Part shown: positions 22,281-44,072 of the stretch, piece by piece
Numbering within the stretch: position 1 is the stretch's first letter
Layout of the letters: each line of letters starts with the position of its first letter
DNA from: Gymnopilus junonius
Taxonomy: Eukaryota > Basidiomycota > Agaricomycetes > Agaricales > Galerinaceae
Reading direction: 5' to 3'
DNA length: 64,000 nucleotides
NCBI GenBank assembly: GCA_015501075.1
Contig: JADNYJ010000102.1
Location: forward strand, 1-64,000
Position numbers and translations under genes: made by a program
Notes under the pieces: model-generated
Database searches by the model: none
What the model was told of the DNA's origin: nothing
Seen by the model: only the letters and a program-made list of their open reading frames with translations

Positions 22281-25200
22281 ATGGCGACGAAGACGCCAAT
22301 GACACCCTCAGAGTCCTCTTCGCGTTTCTCCAAATCAACACGGCGGTCATCAGCCCTCTCATCTTCCGTATCGACATCTACGAGTGGCAGGAATTTTTCC
22401 AACTCTATTTCAAATTCGAAACCTCGGTCGACCTCCAACGCTTCTCTGGCCAGTGGGAACACCACGGTTCGGCAGAGCAGCGTGAGTGCCAGCAAGCTGA
22501 GCACCCCAGCACGTTCACGCTCGCCGAATGCCACCCCAGTTCCTGTGCCTTCAGTTCATGCAAAACGGATGTCCACATCTATTCCTTCTTTAGCGGGGAG
22601 CAGGAGGGTGTCGGTACCCGCACAGAACTTCCCGACGGTTGATACAGAAAATTCGACGCCTTCTGTTGGCACAGGGACTCCAGGATCACGTAAAGCTACC
22701 GGGAGTCTAGCCAAGTCTGTTAGATCACCCTCTGTGGCGAATTCCTTGAGGATGGCGCGTTCCACGTCCATGTACGTAACATCCCCGCCCACCCAGCTGG
22801 GAAAGGCCCTCCAACTGCAGAAAGAAGACGAGACGTTTTCGAGTAACCGTCCGAGGACAAGGATAACTTCGATGACACCACCGCGTCGTTCTACGGCCAA
22901 TTCAGATGCTGCATCGAGCACATTTTCGCCTTCAAGCTCGCTGTCGAATTCCTATTCGAAATCATCCGCAAATTCGACTTCGACTTCAGGTTCTCTACTC
23001 GCATCCTCACCTTCTATCAGCCTTACGACGCCTAGCCCGCATAAGAAAAGTAAAGATAAGCAACAGTCCATCAACACGGCTGCGCCACCCAAATTCTCCC
23101 TCGGGAGTAAGCAAGAGCATACCACCCCTTCCAAAGTTACCCCAAAATCGACTCCTACGAAACCGTCGCAGAAGACACCCTCAAAATCTGATGCCTGGGG
23201 CTCTCCTCCGAATCAGCTCAATGAGGATTACTTTGGCGGCCCCGCTCTCGTAGATGAGACTTTGACGTTCTCAAATGTTGGCAAGGTTTTTAGCAATGGG
23301 ACTGGAACGGCCGTTGCTACGGATGATGGGCTGGGCAATGCGTTTTGGGATGGGGACGATATGTCCCTTGAGATGGTGACTGACGTGAATGATGGGGACG
23401 TTGATGAGGAGGTAAATAGGCCAGTTTCCTTGCATATGGACCGCATATATCCACCTTCTGCGCATCATGTATGCTAACAGACACTTCCTCCTTCGTTTTC
23501 TAGATGGACACTGCGCTACACAACATCCTACAAATGCACACTCGCAAAATTCTTCACTATAAACGCCTCCTCGAGCGCGCTCAAGCATCAGCAGCCGCCC
23601 AACTCCATGCTCTGCAAGCCCAGGTCCGTGTCCTTCGTGAATCTGGTGCTTCAGGCTCCAATGCTAGCTCAGCTGTGTCGTACGCACATCAACTGCAGCT
23701 ACTTGGGCCAGACGCAGCCGATGAGCTGGGCCTGTGTGTCTGTGGAGGCAAGAAGAGAAAGGGATATTGGAGTGGATATAGGGACGACGAAGACTACGAT
23801 AGCGAAGACGCGGATCTGATCAAAGCGCTGAAGGGTGATGGGAAAGGTACCTTCAACGAGCTTGAAGTTAGGAAGGCCTTGAGGGGCTTGGGAAGGGAGG
23901 AAAGGATGCGGTTGTAAGTACCGTCGTCTGTTCTCTGAAATGTATCAGAGCTGGTGTTGAATATCATTTTCATTTTGCAGGATTGCCATTATTCTGGATT
24001 GTACGTTCTTTTTACCCTCTTCGCCGGTTATGAGATTGAAGCTGCCATGGTTCGTCTTCCATAGCTTGCCTTCCTGGAGACATCCGGCTGCAAATCTTGC
24101 TCCTCGAGAAATACATGAAATCGACCTTCGACGTCCTCGGCACGCTGGCACCTGATCTCGCCTTTCGCGTTCTCAAGCACCTATCTGTCAAGGATTTATT
24201 GGCAATCGAACCGGTAAGCCTTGCCATTTTTTTGCTTTCGTCGTGTTCAGGAATCTGACATCTGTCCCACTTTGCAAGGTGTCAAGAAAGTGGCAGGACA
24301 TGGTACATCATCCTGCGCTTTGGCAGTACCATTGTCTCAAAATAACAGCGAACGACCCATCTCCTGTCCAACCACCCGCTACGCCTGAAGGATGGTGAGT
24401 CTACCCTCCGAATTCGGGCGCATATATTCGACCTTTTTCAAACACAATCTTTTCTCACTTGCTCTCAGGTTCCCACTTTATCGATCTCTGCACCACCGCG
24501 AGTCCAACTTCCGCCATGCCCTGCCCCAGTCCATCCGCTTCCTCAACGGGCACACCAACTTCTGCACCACGTTGCTGCTACGTGGAAAGAGGTTGATTAG
24601 TGGAAGCTATGACGAAACAATCAGGTTCTGGGATATCGAAACGGGTGAGATGAAGAAGTGTCTACAAGTGAAGAAACCTGTTAGTTGCGTAGATTTCTTG
24701 GCGGAGGAAGGTCAGATTCCTTTTTTATGTTGGCTGATATTGCAGGTGCTGATGCCTTTCATCTGCAGAGGTCTTCGTTGTCGGTTTCCATGATGTTGGG
24801 TACGCTTCATTTTCTCCCTAAGTCGAATATAATGTTGACGTTCTCCAGGCGTGTCCACCTATTCTCTTCAGTGACCTTCACACCACTTCAACAACTCGCT
24901 GGTCATCTTAATGGCATCCGTGCCGTTGCCTGTCCTCAAAAAATTTGGTATCAGCTGGCGCAGACAAAGCACTCGTCTGCTGGGATTGGCGTGCTGGTAC
25001 CAAGATTGTCCGGTTCGGACAGCAGACAACCATCAACATTGGTGTCCAGCTGATAGCTGGAGATGCTGGTAATGGTGCAGGCGACACAGGGGAAAGGGTG
25101 ATCAGTGTTACTATTGATGGAATTGTTAGAGTCTTCTCGATCAGTAAGCATTTTATTGTGTTTTTGGCTTTCTATCAATTGAGCTGAACGTTCCAGAACG

Positions 25201-26510
25201 CCGCGAGATGATCTCGCAGTTTAAACTGTCGGAGCTCGGAGCTGGAGATCCTGTCCTGAACGCGAAATTGTTCAACGTTGGCACTGCCCCTAATAATATG
25301 CTGCAGTGAGTCCTTAGTCTCGGTTTCTGTTCAAATTTTTTAGTGACTGACTTGTGCTCCGAAAGATGGTTCGCAGCCAAGGGCACTCAAATGACGGTAC
25401 AGATGAAATCTTTCTATTCTATCTCTTACTTACGTATGGTTACAGTGTGCTACGAAATCTGTCATCCTCCACCTGCAATGGAACGAGGGCGAAAGTGATG
25501 AACATGCCCCCGTCAATGCCACCTCCCCAGTCTCGTTATCCGCTAGCCAGGGACCATCTCGTACACGCACAGGCTCGGTGCTTAACCGTTCGATAAGCGG
25601 TGTTCCTTCATCAAACATATCCACTGGCCCTGGTGGCATGCCTCAGCGCCGAGTCTCACTGGGACCTAACACACCTCTTTCCAGCAGTACCAACAAATCT
25701 CGCTTGAACGTGAGTGGTGGTCCAAGGACACCAACTACACCTTTGAGCCCATCGCCTAGGAATGGGACCCCCGTTAGTGGCGGTGGTGGTGCAGATGGAT
25801 TCGCATTCAGGTTTGGGCGTGCGGCGATTTTGACGGCTCCGCCCAAGTTGGTGGCAATTGTTGAGACTCCTGATGTGGCTGTTGGTGCTGTCGACCCGAG
25901 GAAAAGGCGTGTGGTAACTGCGACCAGATTTAGTTCGAGGGCAGGAGCCGATAGAAGGGTGCTTTATTCTTCCTTTCGTATCCTTTATTTGAGTCTTACG
26001 TGTTTTCCTTTTCTTCTGATAGATATTTATGTCAACGCATCAGGATAAAGAAACACGCCCAGCTTCCCAAGCCCATACTGAAGATGAACAGGAGGACGCT
26101 GATCTCGACTTCATAACTCAGCAGGCTGCACTCCCGCCTTCCGTCGATATTGAAACTTGTATAGAGCCCATGACTGGTGCATGGGGTGCTCTGGCCGACG
26201 TTACCATTGGGTCGACGGCAGGCGTCAAGGGCCTCCTTGGGCAGCTTCCGCCTAAGTTCGCTGGGCTGGCGACGCCGGAGAAGAACCCTATGTCGATGCA
26301 GCTTAGCCACGAAGAGGTTGTCGTAGGGTGTGCGGACGGCACAATTTAGTGAGTTTTTGATTGCTCGTCTATGGAGTGTGAAGAACATTTTTGCTGAATG
26401 TTGATGATGTTATTTGCAGTGTTATGAATTTTGTTGGATATGAATATCAACGCGAGAGGAAACCAACAGTTGAGGACGACGGTGAAGAATACGAGGACAG
26501 CGACAACTAA
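22281..26510 (+). CDS. F-box/WD40 protein with Ser-rich N-terminus; apparent 1-base deletion
   Basis: Thirteen exons: 22281-23411, 23504-23913, 23981-24000, 24065-24213, 24279-24394, 24469-24710, 24769-24799, 24849-25143, 25197-25305, 25366-25396, 25446-25958, 26023-26348, 26420-26510. Residues 1-377 are Ser/Thr/Pro-rich; a coiled coil ([19 protein letters not shown]) follows. [17 protein letters not shown] then leads into an F-box ([26 protein letters not shown]) and WD40 blades ([49 protein letters not shown]). This is the SCF substrate-receptor layout (Cdc4/Fbw7-like); substrate unknown. Coding length is 3464 bases, one short of a multiple of three. The shift falls in an A6 run at 24938-24943, where one more A restores the WD40 repeat. 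The start is the first ATG; a 20-bp microexon lies at 23981. Confidence 0.82.
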
Positions 26511-27199
26511 TTTTCTATTGGACCTTGCTTTCGATTTGGATGACTACAATAAAATACCTGCGCACAGGATACCAGTGGATACCCGCTGCACTTTTCATGA
26601 CTATTGACTATATTCGATATGTACGCTCATTACGATTTATAACAGATGTAATTTAATTATGAAAGAACTGTCCAGTAAGACAATCTCAACGCTGATGTCC
26701 TGTGAGTTTCGAAAGTTTACAGGTCTTTCTGGAACTCATGGGCCGGTCGTTCCTGAATGGGACCTCGCCGGTATTTAACCAACCAACCGTCTTTCCAAGG
26801 CACTTAGGTGTCAATTCATCAGTCAGGTTTACACATTCAGTCATATCTAGACTGAATCCTAGCCACTTCAGTGGAAGAGAAAACACAGTACCCCTCCTTA
26901 TTTTTGACTCGAAGGGATGAGCTGGGATGGATGAGCTAGCCCTCTATTACTTATTTCCTTTATTTCCAATCAAATGGCTTCCAAAATTAAAACAACTTCC
27001 ATAGACAATACAATATACTTACAAACCAAGAAATTCACGCAAAACAGGTCAAGCAGTCAAATAGATCAAAAGACATTCAAGTTACAGAAGAAGAAAAATA
27101 TCCATTTCAAGGACTAATCCACTTGCTGAATTCGTGCTTTCTTCAAAACGAAAAAAGAACAAGTATAACAGCAAGGAGAGAAGAACCTCAGAAAGAAGG
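26511..27199. other. intergenic, nothing seen
   Basis: Spacer between the F-box/WD40 gene and U2 snRNA copy 1. No coding exon, repeat or RNA gene was recognised; the left end should be 3' untranslated region. Confidence 0.55.
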
Positions 27200-27387
27200 A
27201 TCCCCCGACGACACAAGCCGGCGCTGCAGTAGCAAGGTCATCACGTCCAAGGGGTGCAAGCAGAGCCCAAGGAGCTGGGGCGGCAAAAATAAGATAACCA
27301 ATAATGGAGGCGGTGCCTCCATAATAGTGGTTAAACTATTAAGAACAGATACTACACTTGATCTAAGCCAAAAGGCCAGAGTGGTAA
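27200..27387 (-). ncRNA. U2 spliceosomal snRNA, copy 1
   Basis: The minus strand reads GGCCTTTTGGCTTAGATC followed by AAGTGTAGTATCTGTTC, the nearly invariant 5' part of U2 with the branch-point recognition sequence GUAGUA. A strong hairpin (GGAGGCACCGCCTCC) and a Sm site (AUUUUUG) follow, then stem-loops III and IV, for ~188 nt in all. U2 pairs with the intron branch point in the spliceosome. The 5' end is placed near the ACCACTC start and the 3' end by typical length; both are uncertain by several bases. The terminal loop reads ACUGCAGCGCC, where the usual U2B''-binding loop is AUUGCAGUACC. A TATATAAA box lies ~25-30 bp upstream (27412-27419 on the plus strand). Confidence 0.92.
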
Positions 27388-27398
27388 GGAATACAGAC

Positions 27399-27419
27399 TG
27401 TGGGCGCGATGTTTATATA
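27399..27419 (-). promoter_or_regulatory. TATA-containing snRNA promoter element, copy 1
   Basis: On the minus strand TATATAAACATCGCGCCCAC lies just upstream of U2 copy 1. The TATAAACATCGCGCCCACA part is repeated exactly upstream of U2 copy 2 although the intervening bases differ, which argues for a conserved core promoter. Confidence 0.6.
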
Positions 27420-27708
27420 CTAGCGTTTCTGCGCACGGACCAGTGCAAAATATTTTACATGTGACCCTTTACACGTGATCATTACGGTTGACTCTCCAAA
27501 TCCTACGGCTACTGTCCTGAACTTCTACATCAACCACTAAAATGCTTCGAAAGAAAGGACTAGATGACTAGTAAAGTACCAAATACAAGGATAAATCTAC
27601 ACAGCGCAAATAAGTTCAAATTCTAGATATCAACGAAGGCATTAAATATGGTACAATGATAGAAAATTGTAAATGAAAAACGTTGAACGACAATGAATGA
27701 ATCGACGA

Positions 27709-36699
<8,991 letters not shown>

Positions 36700-39600
36700 A
36701 TTTCCCTGAGCTAAGTTAGCTAGCTAGGCTAATTGTAGAGCTTATGTCGTTTATGTCGTTCAATAAGTCGATATATTCTTGTCTCGTTGAAAGGCGTAGC
36801 AACGGTGTCTATTATCGTGGTCTATGGCGCCGAAGCACTTTCATAGCATATTTAGGTCAGAATGTGGGTAGGTAGGTCGGAAAGCAAGACAAAAGGTGTG
36901 AAACCAGTGCAGATGATGTGGGTATCAGAAAAGCAGTTGACAATGATAGACAGCGGTGTCGCTTGCCATCAACAGTTCAGCTAATATTCATCCTCGACCG
37001 CCAGCACGCGACCACATCCTGGGTCTGCATCATTTTTATCTTTCCTGACGCTAGCAACTGCGACAGCCTGTTCAAAAGTTGACATTTAGGGCCTTCTTGG
37101 TGCTGTCTTATATGTCCTATGCTTGCTCTCATATACATCGCCAGTGACGCAACTTTGGCTTTCAACTTCTGCAAAGATTCTAGCTTTTCCCAACTGCTGG
37201 TTTTCCGATGAATGACTTTTTTCCTCGGTATACAGTCATTTCGAAACTGTTGCCGTGTACTCGAGTCTCGAGTACGTTTTAGTCGAAGGCAACATTCAGC
37301 TCTGTCTACCATAAGCTTACAACGGCACATCCATTTTTCGACAGTTCCAAGCCTGTTCTGTATTTCATTTGCGAACGTCTTCTATGGTCCTAAGATATTC
37401 AGTTTTCAGTAGCGCACATGAGGCCAGTGAAACTGGCCTCATCACATTTATATTTCTTGAATCTAGATCCCAATACAGGAACGACCAGCCTGTGAGCAGG
37501 GAGGACATATGGACCCCAAAATAACGGTCCCTCCACCGTCATTTGGTGAGTCATTCATTTCGGATTTTGTTCATACAGTTTTCCCTTGGGAAATGGCGCT
37601 CAATAATCAAATACCTTGTGCAGGTCTGGAAACCCTTAGCGCGATTGACGTGGACGTCGGGTTGTAGCCGACAGAAACCAATTTTTACCAATGTAAACCC
37701 TAAAGTTTATTTGAAGAACGAGACAGCTCATTGGCTTCTGGCCAGGATTGCGTGGGCATATGTCCCGCACTCTCGAGTGAAGTTAGATTCGTCTGAGTAA
37801 GTGCCTTTTAAATACATTTACGCGGTAACCCGAGCTTATCCTGTCGACGTAGTTCGATTTACGTCGAAAGTAGTAGGGTTTTGAAGCATCTCGGATATCT
37901 CTTCCGACTCCCTTGTATCCCCTCTTTTTTTCTCTGACCCAAGCAGTAATCATAGAAGAAATCATCCGGTCCTGGCCGTGGAGCTTTACCAAGCCGTTTG
38001 CATATTCCATATCTTCAACCTTGTGATTTAGTACTGGACTGAAACTAGGTTCTGGACCGCTCCTCAAAGAGCCGAGTCTCTACTGGCGTCTGGTGCGAGC
38101 ATTTTGTTTTCTTCCTGCAAATAATTATGTACCACTAAATCAAAATTCATCGGAGGGCAGTACAACTCCCATGGGAAGAAGGAACCACTGTCACGCCATT
38201 AGAATGCTTATAAAGTTCCAGGTAATACTTACATGCAACTCACGTCCGTCTGTTCAATTCAACCGAAGGCTGGTACCCCGTCGCCCCTTGTAACCGACCA
38301 TGGTAAAGTGATTGTGATGTGCGTCAAAGGCAGTGTACAATTAATCAAAGTATTGTTTGTGCATTAACATATTCCATGAATCCCGTTCGACTAGGCAGTC
38401 AGGCCCCCAGCATCATTTTTGAATAAAATTCCTAAAGGGGGAAGCGAAAGAAAGGGTGCCTCGGATCCGGGATTCTCATCGAGGTTTCGTAACGAATTCT
38501 TCGATAAATTTTCTAACATCCATTCAACATTTCTATTTGTAGCCCTCGATCACTGAACACCGCAATGACCGCAGTTCAATCGTATATCTGAGCTAGTTTC
38601 ATCGAACTTTGTAACTTTGCGTGTATGTTTTTCCTGCGAGATGCAAGAATTGATGGACATGGCAATAGATGTGAGTAAACGGCCATCCATTTATATTATC
38701 TTTCATCTTACCGACAAAAAGGAGATCGCCGTCGAATACTTCGGCAGCGGGGCTGTTGTCAGTTCACTTGAGAAGTTAGAACAGAGATGGCAACGGAGGC
38801 GAGAACGGTGTCCAGTTTGGCAGAAACCGCTTCGCCTTGGTTGACAATGTCGCAAATTTTAACCATAAAGGTATTTACAACTTTAGAGTTTACCTTGAAA
38901 AACTTGGCTTGACAGCTCTAAATGGAGAGCCGCTCTTTGTCATGGCTTCTGGTCTACCTTGCGCTTGCATTGGCTCATCCACACTAGTTTCCGTCGATCA
39001 AAAAATTGCCTTAGGACACTGCCATCTAAGTGTACATCCGAGGCCAACGTCGACGAGTTACTTTTGTCTTTTACATGTCGATCTCTCGGCGCATGCAATG
39101 CAGTCGCAACCAAGTCAAACGCAACAAAGTTATATTCAGGAAATACATGATGAAGACTAGCAAGGCGCTGAAGCCAATACTTTTCCTTATGGCCCAGGAA
39201 AGAATCGACTTCGGTAGTGTAGTGGCACGCCTTTCATTTGACACTTTCCCGGAAAGGTGAAGACGCCAGGGGCATTTTAAGTAGTATTTTGAGACATGAG
39301 GTCAAGGTGAACCCATCCTTTCCGAATGTTAATTGTCTGCATTAACAGGCTGTTCAACCCACTTTCCCCTATGTAGAATCAATCAATTTTAACCTCTTCG
39401 GCTTTCTCAAGATCTGTGTACACTGCCCGTACTGATGCGTGGATGTTGACATGACATGGCAATGAGATTTTCCGTGCCTGCTTCCAACTTCCCTTTTCAT
39501 TTTCCTTTATGTTCTATTTTTGCCCGTCTTTGTGTGCAAGGTCTTCCCAAGTACGAGACCGAATGGGCACTGAAAATTTAGTGATCAAACTAAGGGTTTC

Positions 39601-40069
39601 CCATCCCCAACTTGAACCTTATCAATTAACTTGACAGCTTGTTCCCTATGCTAATAGGTCGAAGTTACATCGCAAAAGTTATTGACTCATCTCAGCAACT
39701 AGACAGGCAAATTTTCTTTGGCCGCAAGAACTTTGGAAGGATGTCCACACCCTTTCACAATAAGCGAGGTCCTTGCGGCGGGGTATTCATGATAACTTAT
39801 ACATAGTAAAGATTCACCATTTGCTGACTTGGCAAACGCTATCGCTTCCTCGCTATGCAGGACCGTGCCATCCTAACAATGGAAAGAAGAAAGACAGAAC
39901 TGCCAAAACTTGGGGCGACCAATAATGACAGGACCATGAGCCACTTATGAGTCATTTTGTGTACCCTTTGACATGGTCGAGCATCTAAGTGCTCGACTTC
40001 TGTCGCTTCAGTCCTATACTAAGTTAGATAAACGAGATCCTTCTTTTTCACTTCGACAATACACACAGC
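36700..40069. other. long intergenic stretch, no convincing gene
   Basis: Over 3 kb with only weak open frames. On the minus strand 36977-37330 encodes a Lys/Arg-rich stretch without an ATG-anchored model. On the plus strand 38641-38844 could splice to MQELMDMAID followed by EIAVEYFGSGAVVSSLEK, but neither extends to a recognised protein. The left end holds the promoter of the BEACH gene. It may contain decayed genes. Confidence 0.45.
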
Positions 40070-41267
40070 ATGCTGCTTTATTGTCATTGTCAGTGCCATC
40101 AACTCGTGTTCAAGTCTGCGAAGAAGACCAAACGGTGAAGTGAAAGGAACGCTCCTCGGACTTCTCCGACCTACCAGGGCCATTGGGCAAAGTCGCACTT
40201 CCTTTTTCGGTGTCTTTCTCTAGTGATTATGAACGCCGAAGTCGTGAGTTGGAAAAGCTGGGTGGCTCATTTGAAGATGCGGTAATCCTAAATGAAGCAC
40301 CGACGAAGGTATAAATTCTTTCAAGTTCTTTTTCTTTTCTCCCCGTCTTTCACTAGAAATGCAATCGAATACCGTCCTTAAGCAAAATGCAAAACCCAAT
40401 GTCAAAAAACTTAGGGAAATACCGGGAAAGGTAAGTGGGCATCTAGTAACGCTCCCTCTCTATCCTCACAGCATCGTTAGTTCTTTGAGAATGGATTCAC
40501 CAGGTCGGTTTCAACAATACTTCAGCTTTACGTTACTTATAGGCCAATACGATAGTCGAGTTGTTCAATCGACTGGTCCAGAACTGCATTGCGCACCTTC
40601 AACTGAGATGATTATCTCAAATACCCAGGATCTAAACACCAGCACTCCCAGCCAAAGCATTTTCCTTGAAGACCAGCATGGATCCACTGATGCGTTCAAC
40701 TCCTTCAAGGAACCTCATCCACCGTTCGCTTCAGCCCCAGTTCTGTCGCCAGTTCCGTATGCAGAGCATCCGACGCCCTCATTGGACCATATGCCTCAGC
40801 TCTGCATCAACCAGAGTGCCGTTATGACAGTGTGTACTCCGATTCCCAACAACTACATCGATTCTACGTCAAACCTAGAGGGTCAGGACATGGTTTATGA
40901 TCCTTGTGTATTTGGGTGTTCCAATGCAAGTCCACCATCATGCATTCGAAATTTTTGTCGTATTGCTAATAGGATGTTATGTAATTCGATTTACTAGCCC
41001 TTATATTCATGCGATCCCTGGGCTTTGCATCGTCCAAGCATCTATCCAGCGTTCGATAAAATGCTTCATCCAGGAGTTTCTCCGTGTGGAAGCCGTCGCG
41101 CTATCGACCAATTTCAAGTGCCAGACCAACTCCCAATGGAAGGGGCGGATAATTCCCCACCTGAATTCATGACTATGCAAGGCTACTCCGCCTCGTCGAG
41201 CATGGATAATGCGATGAACTACAACAATCAATCCTCTTTCTTCGAGGATGACAAGGCAGTGCCGTAA
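40070..41267 (+). CDS. unrecognised protein, six exons
   Basis: Exons 40070-40134, 40224-40308, 40357-40430, 40472-40503, 40543-40907 and 40998-41267 join in frame to 296 residues. The N-terminus is rich in Lys/Arg (FKSAKKTKRDYERRSRELEKL). The middle and C-terminal parts are rich in Ser, Pro, Thr, Asn and Met (STGPELHCAPSTEM, YAEHPTPSLDHMPQL, YSASSSMDNAMNYNNQSS), like the activation region of a transcription factor. No DNA-binding domain, signal peptide or membrane segment is recognisable, and exons upstream of 40070 may be missing. The agreement of five intron phases is the main evidence that this is a gene. Function unknown. Confidence 0.5.
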
Positions 41268-41720
41268 GCAAGCTTCCTGATCGACCTAATCTATCTGTAT
41301 GAAGTAGCTTTTTTTGCCTCACCGAGTACCTGTCTGTATTTGTCTTTTATATTGTTAATGCGCGTTTTACGTGACACTTTTTTCAGCCCATTCGTTGACT
41401 GAGTAACTATAATGCTGTCTGCAGGTACATAGCGTGCTGTGAATTCCAATCCTATCAAAGTGTGGCCCGCCTTCTGAATTCCGTATTCGGATTCCTGTTA
41501 TACTCATCAGAGAGGCAAAGCAGAAACGGCTGGCCTGAACTCAGAGTGACTGCGCAAGAAAGACGTCGCGGGTAAAAGAAATAGGCGCCGATGGGACCTC
41601 GGAAACCCATAGCCAAACGGAACTTTCCGGTCAAAGTTAACGTTGATCACTGTTTTTGATGAGGTTATTTTCTTACGCAGCACAGCGCGAACACCTTCCA
41701 AAGGATCCACTCAAAGACAT
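41268..41720. other. convergent spacer
   Basis: Spacer between the 3' ends of two facing genes. No gene, RNA or repeat seen. Confidence 0.55.
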
Positions 41721-42569
41721 CTACACCTGTACATTTCCTTGGGCCAAACACGGGTACGCTTTGTGCAATTTCCAAACCCTCCCGTCCCCTACGTGTACTG
41801 TTCCTTTCTCCTCCGCCAGGACCTCGCTATGAAGTGTGGCCTGGAATGTATCACTTCTCGCAGCTTCCTCGTCAAGAAATTCTGCAGAACGTGAGTAGGA
41901 CTAGTAAGTCCATATGTTAATATTTTCAGAAAAAAGGGACCTACCGTGGACGATGAAATACTCGGCCCTTTCATCTTCGTCCAAACCTATTGCCTTCCCC
42001 ATCCTCGTCTTCCCGCCTTCCAAGATTTTGACGACCCATATACGGACCCATGCGCTATTCTCCTTCTGCAAATTTTCGCCGACTCTCGCCGCCCATCGAC
42101 TCACCAACTCATCTGTCTTCTTATCAGGCTGTTCTTTAACATTAACATCCACTCCATGCGTCACCAACCATCCAGATGGCCTTTCTACTTTCAGCCCAGT
42201 GCTCCTTTCTCCTTCAGGGTCACCCCAGACGCCTACCAGCTCTCCTGTACGCCTCACCAGCACATCCAAGCGGCTCATCACGTTCTTTTCCCTCTCGCTT
42301 CTCTTCTCTCTTAATGACGTGTAACTTGCATCTCCAAAAGTTTGCGTAGAGTCTATCTCATACATAGCCAACCAGCTTGGCTTCAAAGATTCCTGAGAGT
42401 CGGCATTGAGCTGCTCGAGATCAATAGCTTGATACCTCGCCCCACTGAGAAATGAACGCAAATGGTTCAGTCGGATGGGGATGTGTTCCTCTTCGTACCA
42501 TGCGTGATACTCAGAGAGAGGGAGCGAAGGTGAAGGGAGGCTTGATACGGCGAGGAAACCTTTTGGCAT
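41721..42569 (-). CDS. conserved fungal protein, EthD/dimeric alpha-beta barrel-like
   Basis: Exons 42569-41945 and 41881-41721 join in frame to 261 residues. The N-terminal part (KGFLAVSS..LSEYHAWYEEEHIPIRL, then FLSGARYQAI and SWLAMYEID) has the layout of fungal EthD-like, dimeric alpha-beta barrel proteins. The second half repeats a similar pattern (GWLVTHGVDV, WVRIWVVKILEG, EYFIVHEFLDEEAA). The family is common in ascomycetes and basidiomycetes, often near secondary-metabolism genes, and is mostly uncharacterised. No signal peptide is seen. The start ATG is directly followed by the conserved PKGFLAVSS. The frame from the 63-bp intron into the second exon restores the typical ending and supports the splice. 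Confidence 0.78.
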
Positions 42570-44072
42570 GCTGGTTCGATGAAGAGCTTGACAGTGGACG
42601 ATTATGCATTACGCTCGGGCCGGTTACAGGATATGACCGAATGGGCTTTTTTTGGCGGGAGGACAAATCTGCGAGGTTATACCGTTCTGGCTTATTTAAA
42701 CCCTTTCTCTGTACATGTCAGCCTCTTTTCTTTGCTCCCTCATGCCAAAGGCCATTGGCTCAATCACGCGCAAAGGCCACCTCTCTGTCTAGCTTCGTCG
42801 TTCGCAAATTGAAGCCCCGTAAATTTCTTTCATGTCTACAGGTCGGCATCGACGACTCTGCAACACTCTTCTCGACGGGCGTCCTCCGTACTCTATGAAA
42901 TTTCTGTCAGATCGCCATTGGGACCTATCTTCACTACTTATTCGTCCATCGATTAAAGTCCTTGAAGATGGTGCTGATCAATGGGTCCATCGCGCTTCAT
43001 GTTTTGTAGACGTACGGACGTGCCTATGATCGCGAAAGTTTCCTTCATGTGCACTGACAAGACTGGCAATGGCGGGTACCTTCCCTAATACTGAATTTAT
43101 TTTGGGCTGCATTCTCAGCTCTTATGCGTTTCTGTCGTTTTCTCTTAGGGTTACCTGTCAACCCGCTGTTTTTTCCTCATTCTTGTTGACTGCGTAATAA
43201 AAATCAACTTGGCATCCTCTATCTCGTTTATCTCGGCATTCTCCCTCATACAACGTCCTGCGCATTCTCTCTCCATCGGCACTTCAATGCTTTGACTCAA
43301 GTGACTCAATTTCTGACCTGCCGATGCGGTGTTCACTCCTTGGACCAGCTCTCTATTATCCTACACATATGATCCTCGTGTCCATGTCAGCAACACTGGA
43401 TTGCTTGTTAGCGGTATTATGATACTAATACGGGTGGGACAGAGCTCCGGTGACTGTCTTTCTCTACAGCTTCGTATAATCAAGAATGGGTATCTACTTC
43501 AATATTTGTTGATCAGACTTGTGCCTCACATTTAGTACGCAACGGGATAGACTTATCCCTCCCGGCATACCTAGGCCCACGCGATGTTCTACCATCAGAA
43601 AAGTACGTCGGGACTCGGGGGGATTCGGACGGACTGGGGCCCCACGAAATAAAATGGAGATGGAATGGGGAGAAGGCGTTCCGCAAGTCCTGTGGACTTG
43701 CTTCTCATCACGACCTTGAGAGTAGTCCTCACGACCATTCGAGACGATGACACAAATGGAATGTCATACCCACCTTGTTCTGACGCATGTCCAGTGCAGG
43801 TTACTTGATATAAAAAGGTATAAAGCAGCTCAGCACATATCTACTTCCTACGGCAGATGATATCTCGGTGATTGTCTGATAGTCGTCATTTGTGGTTTAA
43901 AGACGGTCGTAAGGCCTTCTATTAGCCACTGAAAGGACAATGTAAACTATGTAGTCACGCGCGAGGCATCTGTTCATCAATTTGAATTACAAGCAGCTGA
44001 CACACTTGTTGCCCTTGGACTTTCACAGTGCCGCCTTTTGAGCATCTGACCCCTGGTAAAGATGGCCGGCCG
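42570..44072. other. intergenic, no convincing gene
   Basis: Short frames only. The left end should carry the promoter of the EthD-like gene; nothing else was recognised. Confidence 0.55.

Noticed and set aside
36977..37330. Lys/Arg-rich minus-strand frame.
   Set aside because: No convincing start, splice context or family; composition alone is not enough.
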